Of a stretch of DNA of 64,000 bases, positions 11,290 through 23,402 are shown piece by piece. The notes beneath the pieces are model-generated. The model was not told the origin of the DNA, did no database searches, and was given only the letters and a program-made list of their open reading frames with translations. Origin of the DNA: Paguma larvata (lineage: Eukaryota; Chordata; Mammalia; Carnivora; Viverridae); NCBI GenBank assembly GCA_030068075.1, contig CM057841.1, positions 48,649,030 through 48,713,029 on the forward strand, in the 5' to 3' direction. The position numbers and the translations under genes were made by a program. How positions within the stretch are numbered: position 1 is the first letter of the stretch; each line of letters starts with the position of its first letter.

Positions 11290-12100
11290 AGTAACGCAAG
11301 AAATGGGCGCCCAACGGGAAAGCACTTCTATTTGCACCTGAAGAGCTGGAGTCTCGGCACCCCGGATGGAGGACGGCCGGCGGCGAACTAGTCTCCTGCC
11401 TTCCCTGCCCCTCACCCCCACCCCCCGGCGCCTCCCTGAGCAAGCCCGAAAGAGCGTGGATTCCGGCCCCTCGACCCCGACCGTTGGGGCCGCCCGGAGC
11501 CGCCGAACCTCCCTCCCCAGGCCGCCAGGTTCTGTGCACGCACGCACCTCCTCTCGTTGGGGGCGTCCCCAGGCCCTGCAGCCAGGAATCCAGCCCGAGA
11601 AGTTATCCTGGAGCCAGAGAACCAAAGCCTGGGTAAAGGCAAACGCAGTCTTACCTAAGGCCGGAGGGTACACTGTGGGGCTTGCAAAATCGCTGCGGTG
11701 GACGGCCGTTTCTTCGGAAGAAGTCGCACGCACCCGGGACAACAGCCACTTCCTGAGCAGCTCAAGCTGCCCGCCCGAGTTGCGGGCGCGGGCTGCTCCT
11801 ATTGGGCAGCAGTCCCAGACGGCAGCCAATACCCTCTCTTCTTCTTCCTTTGGTCTCCGCTGGCTGAAAAAGCGGCACACTCATTGGCTGGTCCTTCGTA
11901 AACGGACTACGTAACACCACGCGCGAGGGGGCCCTGTACAATTGGTAGAAATCTTCGTCTGTCACCTCGTGTCCAGCCCACAAAGAGAAGAACCCAACAA
12001 GGGTTTCCCCGCTATTTATTTGAACTTTCTGGCGGGAGAAAGTTGTAGGAAGATCTTTCCGGAGCCTGAGGCGTGGGACAATCCCGTTCATATATACCCC
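11290..12100 (-). promoter_or_regulatory. CpG-island promoter of RFWD3
   Basis: About 800 bp of GC- and CpG-rich, repeat-free sequence. It contains CCAAT boxes on the minus strand at ~11,801, 11,883 and 11,941 and one on the plus strand at 11,826. An E2F-like GGCGGGAGAAA lies at 12,031-12,041. There is no TATA box at a consistent spacing. This is typical of a housekeeping or cell-cycle promoter and suits a replication-stress gene. Long open frames here on either strand are a by-product of high GC. Confidence 0.75.
11655..11850 (-). other. RFWD3: RFWD3 noncoding first exon (5' UTR), 5' end approximate
   Basis: Reading on the minus strand out of the CpG island, a strong splice donor (CTTAG/GTAAGA, junction 11,655/11,654) occurs 4.8 kb before the RFWD3 start-codon exon. 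The coding exon starts with its own acceptor 2 nt before ATG, so a separate upstream 5' UTR exon is required. The upstream boundary is not visible; I place it near 11,850 from the surrounding CCAAT boxes. Confidence 0.6.
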
Positions 12101-12983
12101 CTCCCAGGTTGAAGAGCTCATGGAAAAGAACTTGTCTACACCGTCTATTTAATCTCAATCCATTGCAATAAATAAATTGCTTGCTAATAGTAGCAGACTA
12201 TTGTAACTATGGTCACATTATTTGACTGCAAACATTTTTGAAGAATCTCGCTTAAAGTCGAAATCTCACTTTTGAGAGGAAGACCTAAAAATCTAAACCT
12301 CAGGCAGAGACTGCACATTGCCAAAAGTTTATTTCCTCAGCTGTCAATTTTTTCAGTGGAATTGGTGGCAGAGGAGAGCCTAAATAACTCAAAGTCATGG
12401 ATAATCCACATGTTTTCTCCTCTGAACCTGTTAACCAAAGTCTGTATTAGCATTTGTATTTTTTTTCTTTTCCTGCCGCCTAAGGGACCTGCTACTGAGC
12501 TGTATCCCATGGCTAATATGAGGAGAAAGAAACTTTCTTTTGTAAACAAACATGAATGAAAAACATATGTACTCATATACATCCTGCATGTTCAATGCAG
12601 CAAAATTAGAGGATGCAGAGAAGCAAAAAAGAAAAATCGTCTCTATCCAGAGAAGTCAATAACTTTGTTTAAAATCTTCATCTGTCTAAATATATACATT
12701 TAGATATAGATGGGATAGTGTTTTAATATTAAAATATATTTTTGAATTGCTTGCCATGTTAATAAATACACAGGCACATCATCGAATACTGAGTGGTTCT
12801 TTGGAAAAAATTAAATAAAAAATTAGTAGGGAACACATCACGTGGTAAAAAAAATTTGACAACACAAAGAGCTAAGTAGTGAAAAGTATACAGAATGTTT
12901 CTGAATGGTTCTGAGATTCATTCATGATGTGCCTGCTGGCCATGTTTACTAGCTAGGTGGGAAACAAGAAAGACACAATCTTG

Positions 12984-13169
12984 GGCACCTGGGTAGCTCA
13001 GTCCATTAGGCATCTGACTCCTGCTCAGGTCATGAGCCCGCTGTTTGTGAGATGGAACCCTGCACAGAGTCTGCTTGGAGTTCCCTCTCTCCCTCTCTCT
13101 GTCTCTTCCCCGCCCCTGCTTGTGCACGCGCTCTCTCTCTTAAAATAAATAAACTTAAAAAAAAAAAAA
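12984..13169 (+). repeat. CAN SINE (older subfamily)
   Basis: Head 'gggcacctgggtagctcag', short body and an A-rich tail. Confidence 0.88.
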
Positions 13170-13214
13170 GTGCAGCAAACCTGTAAAACTACAGTCTGCT
13201 GCAGAGCTTCAAAG

Positions 13215-15050
13215 CAAGTTGGGAAAAAGAACAAACTCTTTTACCCAATATTGACAACCAGAACAGTGTTGGCCTCCTGTCCTTTTGCTAATTCCCATAG
13301 CAGAGAGATCATAGACTTACATGTAAATTCTAAAAACTATAAAACTTCTGGAAGAGAGCAGGAGAAAATCTTCACTCTGCTCTCCAAAAGACATCGTTTG
13401 GAAAATGAAAAGACGAACTGCATACAGGGAGAAAAAATTTGCAAATCATGTATCTGACAAAGGACTTGAATCCACAATATATAGAGAACTCTCAAAACTC
13501 AAGAACTGGCAAAACAAAACAACCCGGTTTATAATATGGGCACAGGATTTGAACCTGCACCCACGAAGATATATAGATAACAAGTTAAATAAAAGGATCC
13601 TCAACATCCCTAGTCATTAAGGAGATGTAAATTAAAGGCTCCGTGACATACCACTCATTATATAATTATTAGAATTGCCAAAATTAAAAATCCTGGCCAT
13701 ACCAAATGTTGGCAAGGATATAGAGGAACTGAAGCTTACACTCCCAGTGGAGTGGAAAATGGCACAACTCTTTTGGAAAACAGTTTGACAGTCTCTTAAA
13801 AAGTTAAACGTGATCATATAATCACATACAATCCGGCTATTTGTTTCTAGGTATTTACCCAACAGAAAGGAAAGTGTATGTTCAAATAAAGACTTGTACG
13901 TGAAAGTTCATAGCAGCCTTATTTGTAATAGCCAAAAGCAATAAACAACTCAAATTTCCATCAACAGATGAATAGATAAATAATGTGAAATCCATACAAT
14001 GTAATTATTCTCAACAGTCAAAAGGAATGAATTATGAATACATGCAAGCACACTGATGAATCTCAAAATAATTATACTGAGTAAAAGAAAGCAAATTTTA
14101 CACACCATTTGATTTTAGTTACATAAAACCTTAAAATGGAAACTAGTCTATAGTAGCAGAAAGTAGGCCAGTGGTTGCCTAGGGGGAAAGGAGAGTAGTA
14201 GGCAGTGATTATAAAGGCGCATGGGGACACTTTGGGAGTCGATGGGTATATTCGTTACGTTGATTGTGGTGATGTATACATACATCAAAACTTATCAAAC
14301 TGCATTGGGGTGACTAGGTAGCGCAGTTGGTTAAGTCTCCAACTTTGGCTCAGGTCGTGATCTCCTAGTTCATGAGTTCGGGCCCTCTGTTGGGCTCTGT
14401 GCTGACAGCTCAGAGCCTAGAGCCTGCTTTGGATTCTGTGTCTCCTTCTCTCTCTGCTCCTCCCCCCTGCTCGCACTCTGTCGCGCTCTCTCTCTAAAAA
14501 ATAAGTAAACATTAAAAAAGTTTTAAAAACTTATCAAATTGCACACTTTTAAGTACTATAGTTTATTGTGTGACAATTATACCTCAAAAATGCTGCTATA
14601 AAAGTCAAGATCATGGGGGCAGGAGTGGATTATATGGCCATAATGGAACTTTCTGGCATGATGATAATGTTTGTTATCTTGACAAGGTTTGAGTTACTCA
14701 TGTGTATACTTTTGTGAAAACTCATCACATGTACATTTCACAACATGGAAAATTCACCTCCCCCTCCCCAAGAAAAACCCCATAAACGAACACTGAACTC
14801 CAGTTCATGATAGAAATGCTGAAGTGTTTAGAAACAAAGTGTACTGATGCCTGATATTTTCTTTTAAATGCATTAAAAAATAAAGATGGATTAATGGATC
14901 TAAAGAGGCATGGCTATCTGGGTAAGTATGTGATAAATATAGTTTGTAGAATTCAGGTGATGAGTACACAGGCGTTCAGAGTATAACTCCACCAACTTCT
15001 TGTTGTATTTGAAAATTTTTATAAATAGCGTTGGGGGAAAAAATTAAGTT
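13215..15050 (+). mobile_element. L1, ORF2 C-terminal part and 3' UTR
   Basis: Old L1 in sense orientation. ORF2-end sequence (cacaggatttgaacc..., then the 'gtggagtggaaaatggcaca' region) leads into 3' UTR. Interrupted by a SINE at 14,305-14,525. Confidence 0.8.
14305..14525 (+). repeat. CAN SINE inserted in L1
   Basis: Flanked by near-identical 18-bp copies of aaaacttatcaaactgca (14,287-14,304 and 14,525-14,542, one mismatch). Confidence 0.9.
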
Positions 15051-16315
15051 CAAGGCCTTAGAGGATGTCCCGTGCAAGAGAGGGACCCGGAAGGTTAAGT
15101 GTTACTAGTCTCACAGTGAATCTGCTTCTGCCTGTGGGTCTGCCAGAGTATAAATAATTAATCTACAATAAAGACTTTTCGTTGCACCTTCCACAGCAAA
15201 GACGACAAAGGATTTTAGAGATGAAAATAGTAGTAGTTGATAAACTCTCGAAAAGAATACTTTTCAATGTTCAACCTGTCCATGTTTACTCTCCATTTTT
15301 TTATTTATAGAAAAAATATGTTACAGATTTTTAAAGAAACGAGAATAAGTAAAAAAGCAAAAAAAAAAAAATGGAAATCAACCATAAGTTTATTCCTCAG
15401 AGATGAGTATTAGACTATAAGCTCCAAATGTATTTTGTCTATTGTCTCTTCAGTGAGTTGAACAATGCCCAGCGCATTTGCTACTGAATGACTTGGGATG
15501 AGTTCTGGGGCGCTGGGGGGAGGGGAGAAGCGACATGTAGAGGTGTCAGTGTATCCTAGGTGGAGCATTCACCGTGAGCAAAAGTGTAAAAATTCAGGAA
15601 AAGGGGCCGTGTGCAGGAGACACGGGTCTGAGTCTGTCAGGGTTTAACATCGGAGAGCTCCCAGGCTAACAGATTGTGTTTGTCCTCTAGAGCACTAAAA
15701 TAATTTTTAATAGACGCCAACCTTTAAAAAGATGAAGAATTTACAGAAAAAATATGAATTTTCAGCACCTTTTTTTTTTGACAAAATGCAAAGCTCTGGA
15801 AACACTGGAGTCCCATTCTTACGTGATAAAAATAGGCTGGAGCCGAGCGGAGGCTGTCCTTCTTCACAAAGGTCATCTGTTGGCTGAAGTCCCCTCCAGG
15901 CTCAACTTTTGCATTTAGATTCCCCTCCTAGGCCTTTGAGGCAACCAGAGTTTGCAGGCTCTAGTAGGAGAGCTCTGGGACCGGATACAGGAAGTCAGGT
16001 TTGGGTCAGAGATACAAGGCCACGGGCATCCAATGAAGAGTTCGTACTGATTTCTACAGGGCAAGAGGAAGGGCTGAACAGTGTTCACTCAGTTACTACC
16101 CTTTGAACTCTGTAGTAACTTCAGGGGAAACACTTTCTCAATCCAGGGATGCTCTTCTCTGTCTGCAGCTTGGTGGAAAGTCTGAGAGATGTGGGTGTAG
16201 AGGGGGAGGAGACATTCCTGGGGATGGAGGTGGTGGGAGGAAACTATGGATAAGCAGCTAATAATAGCGTGGTGAGATAAAAATCCGAGTAGGAGAAATT
16301 ATCCTGAATACTGGA

Positions 16316-16467
16316 GAAGGAAGGAAGGAAGGAAGGATGGGAGGGAGGGAGGAAGGAAGGGAGGGAGGGATGAAGGAAGGGAGGACAGAAGAGAGGGAGG
16401 GAGGAGGAAAGACAAAAAGAGAGAGAGAAGGAGAGAGAGAGGGAGGGAGGAAGGGAGAGAGAAAGAA
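16316..16467 (+). repeat. Polypurine tract (GGAA/GGGA/GA)n
   Basis: About 150 bp that are nearly all purine on the plus strand, built from GGAA, GGGA and GA units. Lies 0.35 kb from the MLKL C-terminal relic. Confidence 0.95.
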
Positions 16468-16799
16468 TATAGGCTGGGGTAAAGTAATCTGCCTCCCCAA
16501 CCTACTTTGGACTAAGCAGTGGCCTTAGGGCGGGGTTTCTGATTCCTAAACTAGTGATGTTTGGGCCGGAGAATTCTTTGTCGTCGGGGACCCTCCTGCA
16601 CGTTGGAGGACGCTAAGCGGTGTCCGTCCACTGGATCCCAGGAGCGTGCCCTACCCGGCCCCACCTCCCCTGAGTTGTGAAAACCAAAAATGTCTTTAGC
16701 TATTGCCACATGTCCCCCGAGAAGCAGAACCACCCCTGGCTGTGAGCCACAAAGGAAATCTTTCACAAATGTGAAGTCAGACGTGTGGCTCGCACTCTT

Positions 16800-16942
16800 C
16801 AGACCAGAAAGAACGCCACCATTACAGAGGGCCGCCTGGAGGGCTCGTGGGCCTGGGAATCATCGAGGATCTCCGGCCACGGCGAAGGGCGGTCATCGCC
16901 CAGTGGCTCCCGGTGCCGGCCCACAGACAGACACCAGCTGGT
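16800..16942 (-). pseudogene. MLKL: MLKL relic exon: C-terminal segment
   Basis: Contains REPLGDDRPSP, EILDDSQAHEPS and RRPSVM, aligning to human QEPLGEDCPSE, EIIDECRAHDPS and VRPSVD. Around the human LVAVKRQQEP region the cat-like sequence is 4 nt longer, which shifts the frame. The last residues (KKLSTFSK in human) are unrecognisable. A young SINE with an exact 15-bp target duplication (16,991-17,005 and 17,222-17,236) lies just upstream on the minus strand. Confidence 0.82.
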
Positions 16943-17005
16943 AAGTTTGGGAATCACAGCCTGGCATGGAAACGGTGACGGGAGAGGCTTAAAAAGTCGC
17001 TCTGG

Positions 17006-17221
17006 GGGCACCTGGGTGGCTCAGTCGGTTAAGCGCCGACATTAGCTCAGGTCATGATCTCACGGTCTGTGGGTTCGAGCCCCGCATCGGGCTCTGTGCT
17101 GACGGCTCAGAGCCTGGAGCTTGCTTCGGATTCTGTGTCTCCCTCTCTCTCTGCCCTTCCCTTGCTCACGCTCTGTCTCTATGTCTCTCAAAAATAAAAA
17201 ATAAAAATAAAAAAATTAAAC
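17006..17221 (+). repeat. CAN SINE next to MLKL relic exon
   Basis: Young full copy with an exact 15-bp target duplication, aaaaagtcgctctgg, at 16,991-17,005 and 17,222-17,236. Confidence 0.93.
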
Positions 17222-17435
17222 AAAAAGTCGCTCTGGCACTCACATACCTCTGGATGCTAATGGCTAGCATCACAAGTAGGGAAGAAACAAGAAACAAGAG
17301 CTTCCAGGGACCCCACGGACCAGTCCCGGCAAGGCCCACATTGACGAACAGAGCTCCCGGGACCGCACTGATGGAAATCTCTCGTCTATTGAAAGGGAAA
17401 CCCAAAGCTGTCTGGGCCAGCCTTCACGCTAGCTG

Positions 17436-17487
17436 CTTTCACACAGGATCTTCCCAGTGGCGATTTCCCAGAGGACGATTCCAAAGC
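17436..17487 (-). pseudogene. MLKL: MLKL relic exon: FGIVLWEIATG segment
   Basis: The minus strand encodes FGIVLWEIATGKI, identical to human MLKL over the first 11 residues. The expected donor dinucleotide at 17,435-17,434 is CA instead of GT. Read-through reaches a TAG at 17,431-17,429. Just upstream, the position of the expected AG reads GG. Both splice signals therefore look broken. Confidence 0.82.
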
Positions 17488-17771
17488 CAAAAGAAAACGA
17501 AGAAACTGAACCATAGAAATTTTGCTTTTTCCATAACCCTCTATCTATTTCCATAAAAATCTGAATTTTCTCATTACACCCGATTCCACTCAAGAGTTGA
17601 GTTACGAGGGTCCTCAGAGGTTTGACTCGGGCTTTCCCACTCGGTTCACTGAGTTAGAATCTTCACGAGAACCCGGACGTGTAGCTGTATATTTCGGCTT
17701 TTATGGCATATCTATTATATACATTTTCCAGTATCTCAGGTGAGAAGGATGGTGCAAAATGGACATTCTTT

Positions 17772-18011
17772 GGGGCGCCTGGGTGGCTCAGTCGGTTGAG
17801 CGTCTGACTTCAGCTCAGGTCATGATCTCACCGTCTGTGAGTTCGAGTCCCGCGTCGGGCTCTGTGCTGATGGCTCAGAGCCTGGGGCCTGCTTCGGATT
17901 CTGTGTCCCTCTCTCTCTCTCTCTCTGCCTTTCCCTTGCTCACACTCTGTCTCTATGTCTCTCAAAAAATAAAATAAAAACGCTAAAAAATAAAAAAAAT
18001 AAAAATAAAAT
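17772..18011 (+). repeat. CAN SINE
   Basis: Full copy between duplicated atggacattcttt at 17,759-17,771 and 18,012-18,024. Confidence 0.93.
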
Positions 18012-18499
18012 ATGGACATTCTTTGCTTTTTTTCCTCTCAGTTTCTTAACTGATGAAAGTCTGTGGTTTGCTCAATTGAAATCGTACAGGCTAGACAGAA
18101 AGGTGACTTATGGAGAGGAAGAATTAGCACAGTCTTGGGGGGGAGGGTAGAGGGCAGGGGGTTGCTGCCACACATGACTGTCAGGGAATACTCTTTTACC
18201 TAAAGGATGTATTTCCAGTGGTGTCTTCTCTCTGTGTGGCTACTCTAGTAGCATTATGGGTTCAACTTATTATAGTCCAACAACCAAGAGGAACACAGAG
18301 AGGCTTCTTTTGTATAAAACAGGGCAACGCAGATTACTTGAGATAATGGCTATAAAGCACCTGTAAGACTTGGTAGTTGTAGTTGTCCTTGCATTACTGT
18401 GTCAGACACCGGGCTTTCTCAGTTGAGGACTCAACTCCACTAAGTGAGGGTGGAAAGAGTACAGAGAGCCACCACGTGGCTTGCTTTCTTTCCAAAGTA

Positions 18500-18860
18500 G
18501 ATGAAAATAGAGTGTATTATGCTAAGCAAAATCAGTCAGAGAGAGACAAATATCATATGATTTCACTCGTATGTGGAATTTAAGAAGGAAAACAGATGAA
18601 CATAAGGGAAGGGAAGGAAAAATAAAATAGGTTAAAAACAGAGAAGGAGACAAACCATAAGAGATTCTTAAATACAGAGAACAATCTGAGGGTAGCTTGG
18701 GGGTGGGTGGGGGTGGGAGATGGACTAAATGGTGATGGGCATCCAGGAGCGCCCTTGCTGGGACGGGCACTGGGTGTTGTATGTAAGTGATGAATCACTA
18801 AATTCTGCACCCGAAACCAATACTGTATATTAACTACCTTGACTTCAAATTTTAAAAAAA
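18500..18860 (+). mobile_element. Carnivore L1 3' end
   Basis: 3' UTR with the 'gggcactgggtgttgtatgt' motif and the preceding 'atatgatttcactcgtatg' block, 5' truncated. Confidence 0.8.
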
Positions 18861-18962
18861 GATGATGTGCCTACACCAGTTTTTCATGATGTTATTTGCA
18901 GTTTGTTGACAATTAAAAAATTTAAAATTGTTGTTCTGCCTTCACTAAAAAAAAAAAAAAAA

Positions 18963-19110
18963 AATCATGCCTGCGTCGGGCTCTGTGCTGACAGCTCAGA
19001 GCCTGGAGCCTGCTTCGGATTCTGCGTCTCCCTCTCTCTCTGTCCCTCCCCTGCTCACATTCTGTCTCCCTCTCTTTCTCAAAAATAAATAAACATTAAA
19101 AAAATTAAAA
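18963..19110 (+). repeat. CAN SINE, 5' truncated
   Basis: Begins inside the tRNA-related part ('cctgcgtcgggctctgtgct') and retains the CT body and A-rich tail. Confidence 0.88.
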
Positions 19111-19743
19111 TAAAAAACCCCCCAGCAGATGAGAAAATGACAGGGGGCATCGCTTATCCCCTCTGCTCTATCTGACCCTATGGGATGGCCAGCCTGTGCC
19201 TTTGGATTTACTGTGACAACTGTGAGTTATCCCGTTGACCCTGCTTGGCCAACGCCATGAGTTTAAAGAAGCCACAGCACAACTGATGATCCCTTTGTTC
19301 TAGGCACGCTGGTCATTAGTGCCGTGCCTTAGCCTCAAACTCGGCCAGATATCCAACTCTCGGGGCAAGGAGGAAAAGGAGTAGACACTTGGATGGCTCA
19401 TTCCCCTTTCGCTCACATGTTTACTGAGCACTGACACCCTCTGACATCTCGGGGAACGAAAGGCTGAGTGACACATGTTTCAGTCCACTGAGGACACGAG
19501 AGTGGCGTAGGCATGGTGCTTTGGGAGCACTTATATGGTACTGGCAAGGCGGAAAGGCATCCGGAAGTCAGGAGGCCTATCTTGTGTTATTTAAGGGCTG
19601 TCCCAGACACTCACAAGGCTGGAAGAAAGAAGGTCATCTGTCGATGACAAAGAAAATATTCTTTTAGCATTTGGGAATTGCGGACACTGAGTTAGCAAAA
19701 CCCTTTCCTCTTCTGTATGAAGATCTGACTTTCGGTTACCTTA

Positions 19744-19948
19744 AAAAAATTCTTTTTAATGTTTATTTATTTTTGAGAGAGATGGAGTGTGAGCGGGGGG
19801 CAGAGAGAAAGACACACAGAATCTGAATTGGCTCCAGGCTCCGAGCTGTCCACATAGAGCCTGACGTGGGGCTCGAACTCATGAACCATGAGATCATGAC
19901 CTGAGCTGAAGTTGGATGCTTAACCAACTGAGCCACCCAGGTGCCCCT
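19744..19948 (-). repeat. CAN SINE
   Basis: Full antisense copy ending 'gagccacccaggtgcccc'. Confidence 0.92.
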
Positions 19949-20605
19949 CAGTTAACTTTTTAGCTCCTTTCCCCTGAGAACCTGATAAAGGCAGATGGTC
20001 ATCTGTGTGCCGAAATAATATTGTTGATGATTAAAAACAAAAAAAAGACCACTGATTGGTATGTGTGTCACGAGGCTTCTAAGCCTGGATGGCCCCACAC
20101 CCACTGGAGGGAAGCCTCTTTCTCTAGCACCTGCGGTGAAAGCAAAGAGAATATCTCCCAGGTGACAGTGGGTACAGCTGTGGGGACTCCCACTGGAGAG
20201 AGGGATTTGGTGCCGTCCTGCTGCCAAGCCATGTATCCTGCATGATATTCTTCGAAGTGACTCTCCCTGCAAGTGTCCCATGAGTCTGAATGCCTAGTTG
20301 GATCTAGGAAGATCCTTCTGCAGGGACACAGAAGGGGTGTCCAGGTATTTAAGTGGAAATGACTCCTAGCCCGTCCCTGCTAAGCAGGTGGTGAGGGAAG
20401 ACAGGCATCAGAATGGCAGGTGGGATTGAGCCTACCCTGCGGTGGTCACATGGAAAACTGTCCGGGCAGATGTGGAGGTGAGCCCGGTTCTAAGGGTTAA
20501 GGCAGAGAAACAAGAAGACACAACCTTGCCTGAGGACACGTGTCCCTTTCCCAGCATTAGTGACACTGACTGAAATCAAAGAGTCCCCTGGAAGACTGCG
20601 CTCAC

Positions 20606-20697
20606 CATCGCTTTGTAGCCATCCGTCACCAGGACACTGGACCTCCTGATGTTTCCGTGGGGTTCTGCAGGTGCTTCCCAATGGCGCAGTCCGACAC
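20606..20697 (-). pseudogene. MLKL: MLKL relic exon: catalytic-loop region
   Basis: Reads EPHGNIRRSSVLVTDGYKAM, aligning to the human segment [20 protein letters not shown] (the HRD-equivalent loop is HGK in human and HGN here). A consensus donor GTGAGC follows at 20,605, just where the human exon ends. Upstream, an alignable CATTxxGAAGCACCTG block carries a 3-nt insertion. Beyond ~20,697 I cannot follow the human coding sequence, and no acceptor is obvious. Confidence 0.8.
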
Positions 20698-21393
20698 GAC
20701 CAAAGGCATCGTGTACTCACATCGGTTGTTCGATTGCTATGGACTGAGGGCGAGGGGCCCTGGGACAGGACAGGCGGCTGTAACACTGTTGGGCACTTTC
20801 AGCTCTCAGCAAGTGCCAAGGTCTTCAGTGCTCACGGATCTCCCCCTGTAGATGGCAGCCTTGAGCTGTTAGGGGCTGAGCATGCAGAGCTGGTAAAGGG
20901 GCCCTCCACGGGGCACTAACAGTGTCTCCTGCAGTCCAAAATCACCCCTCATAAAACCTACGGGTATAGAGAGTCAAGAAGAGTAAACTTTTTGATTTCA
21001 ATAAAAAACCAAAGCAGTGTTGCCAAAGATATGACTTGAGCGGTATGCAGGATGACACCGGGAGAAACTTCTCCCTCCCGTTTACGCCAGTCGCTCTGAT
21101 TACATCAAGGACAAAGTCTCGGGTTGGTGTCAGGGATCTTTAACGCTTCTTTAAATGCACTAGTATCTCCTTTGTACGAAGAGAATGTGGGTCTGATGTA
21201 CCGACCTCTGGGCAGGCGGCATCATCAGGCCGGACTTCAGTAACGTTGTTTTGGTTTCATTGATGATCGCTTTTTTTTGTGGCAAGTGATTCGGCTTTCC
21301 AGTTTATGGTAGTAATAGAAAATGCCCTTTCCCTTTATTTAGCTTCTTAAAAAGTGAGCTTATTTATTTATTTATTTAGTTAGTTAATATGTG

Positions 21394-21612
21394 GGGTTTT
21401 TTTTAGTGTTTTTATTTTATTTTTGAGAGACATAGAGACAGAGAGTGAGCAAGGGAAGGGCAGAGAGAGAGGGAGACAGAATCCGAAGCAGGCTCCAGGC
21501 TCTGAGCCGCCGTCAGCACAGAGTCCCGACGCGGGGCTCGAACTCACAGCCCGTGAGATCATGACCTGAGCTAATGTCGGCGCTTAACCGACTGAGCCAC
21601 CCAGGCGCCCCA
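21394..21612 (-). repeat. CAN SINE
   Basis: Full antisense copy. The flank aaaagtgagcttattta before it recurs with one change after it, indicating a target duplication. Confidence 0.92.
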
Positions 21613-22050
21613 AAAGTGAGCTAATTTAAAGAAAAATGTTAAGTAAGTCATACTGGCAGTATGGTGGATACATTAAAAACCATGAAAGTGGTCCATGAGG
21701 GACTGGCCTTTGGGGATCCCTGGGCTAGAGGCAGCGTAGGCTGTGCAGGTGAGAGCAGGCCAGATTGCCAGATAACACACAGGACACCTGATGGATTTAC
21801 TACACGTAAGTCCCAAAATTGGATGAGACATTCTCCTACTAAAAAGTTATTTATTATCTGAAATGATGTATATCTGAAATTTTAGTAAAAGTCAAGTCAT
21901 ATTTGGGACATAGTTATGCTAGAAAATTATCCATTGCTTCTCTGGAATTCCAATTTAACTGGGCATCTTGCGTTTTTATTTGCTAACTCCAGCAATGCTG
22001 TGAGTAAGGCCTGTCTAACTCCTCAAGAGCAGCCATTAAGTTCCACCCTC

Positions 22051-22184
22051 AGGCGCTTGGATGGCTCAGTTGGTTGAGTGTCTGACTTCGGCTCAGGCCG
22101 TGATCTCGAGGTTTGCGAGTTCGAGCCCCGTACCGGGCTCTGTGCTGCCAGCTCAGAGCCTGGAGCCTGCTTCAGATTCTGTGT
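22051..22184 (+). repeat. CAN SINE, 3' truncated
   Basis: Head and tRNA-like part only; it stops at 'gcttcagattctgtgt' with no CT body. Confidence 0.85.
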
Positions 22185-23054
22185 ACAGGGTTATAATGAG
22201 AGTAAGTAATAAAACAACTTATGGAAGGGGAGACAGCCTGGGGCTCCCAGCCTATTCTCTCATCATCTCTGGAATTACTGATAGGGGAGACAGATTTTTA
22301 CTCTGTTCTTGGCACCCTCTCACTCCATCTGTTACCCCCGGAACCAGGACAACGCAAATATGAGGTTCTTTTCCTTCTCTACCAGGTCCTCGGGCTCCTG
22401 ACTTTACAGCACTCCGTGATGGTGGAGAATTGAGGCGGGTTCACTGAGGGAAAGGAGACAAACACTATGCAGGTCCAGCCTCACTCAGAGGTCTGACTCT
22501 CTGCAGCCTGCCTCCCTCGCTCTACAGAGACAGACTCGGCTCTGCTGTACTTCTCAGGCTCTCCATCCCCATCTCACACAGTTTGCTCCCTGACCTTGAA
22601 TGGGTCAGGTACCCACAGAGTTCCCATGACTTCCCCTTGTGGTATTTGCCATGTTGCAATTCTACCTCTCTCTTAGTTGTTTCTGTAATGTCTCCCCCAC
22701 TCAAATGTATCCCCAAGAAGGCAGAGTCTGTTGTGTTCACATTGCACTCACAAGGAGCTCCGTAAATATGTGTGGGAGGAATGGGTGACGCTCAGGGTGC
22801 AGGGGCTGGGGAGGGGAATTCAGGCCAGAAGTCATGGGCCTGAGACGCAAGAATGGACACACACAAAGTGAGTCAGTTGGGTTGGGATTCCATGCTCCAA
22901 AATCAGGTCACTGGAAGATGTGCAGAAACTTTCAGAGGGAATGAGACAGGAATTGCTCTGTCCTCTCCAGTAGGCAAGAGCAACAGAAAAAAATAACCAG
23001 CAGGAGAGGCCATACTCTTTGGCAAAATGCGGTCACATTAAAAAAATTAAATTT

Positions 23055-23270
23055 GGGGTGCCCGTGTGGCTCAGTCAGCTAAGCATCCGATTTCAGCTTA
23101 GATCAGGATCTCACAGCTCGTGGGTTCAAGTCCCGCATCAGACTATGCTGTCAGCACAGAGCTCACTTCGGTTTCTGTCTCCCTTTCTCTCTACCCCTCC
23201 CCATTCGTGTCTTCTCTCTGTCTCAAAAATAAATAAACACATCTAAATAAAATAAAATAAAATAAAATTT
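23055..23270 (+). repeat. CAN SINE
   Basis: Diverged head 'ggggtgcccgtgtggctcag', with a tail of (AAATA)n type. Confidence 0.9.
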
Positions 23271-23402
23271 AAAAAGAAACTGATACACGGCGTTCTTGGC
23301 AAAAGAGACGGGTTAATTTAGTTTTTGGGTTTGATCCACACTAATGATGATCAAGGGGAGATTCCTTGTTCAGGTCGGCCAGCTTTTTTTTTTCTTTTCT
23401 TT

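Larger units (their letters stand above)
6876..11654 (-). other. RFWD3 intron 1
   Basis: Bounded by the donor at 11,654 and the acceptor at 6,876. It contains one full plus-strand CAN SINE, two degraded minus-strand ones, a MIR (11,100-11,255), a run of 15 G (10,839-10,853), and old interspersed-repeat-like sequence at 7,840-8,020 and 8,160-10,700 that I cannot name with confidence. No coding potential stands out. Confidence 0.7.
12101..16799. other. Intergenic: RFWD3 promoter to MLKL relic
   Basis: The RFWD3 upstream flank is followed by an AT-rich unassigned stretch (12,120-12,960), a CAN SINE, a plus-strand L1 3' end split by another SINE (13,215-15,050), a repeat-poor stretch (15,060-16,310) and a polypurine tract. 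Nothing resembling an RNA gene or coding exon was found. Confidence 0.7.

Noticed and set aside
11260..11914. Open frames of 182-206 codons in the RFWD3 promoter
   Set aside because: Same composition effect; they overlap the CpG island and the noncoding exon.
20000..20281. 109-codon minus-strand frame as the missing MLKL activation-loop exon
   Set aside because: No resemblance to the human STAYLSPQE segment and no matching splice sites.
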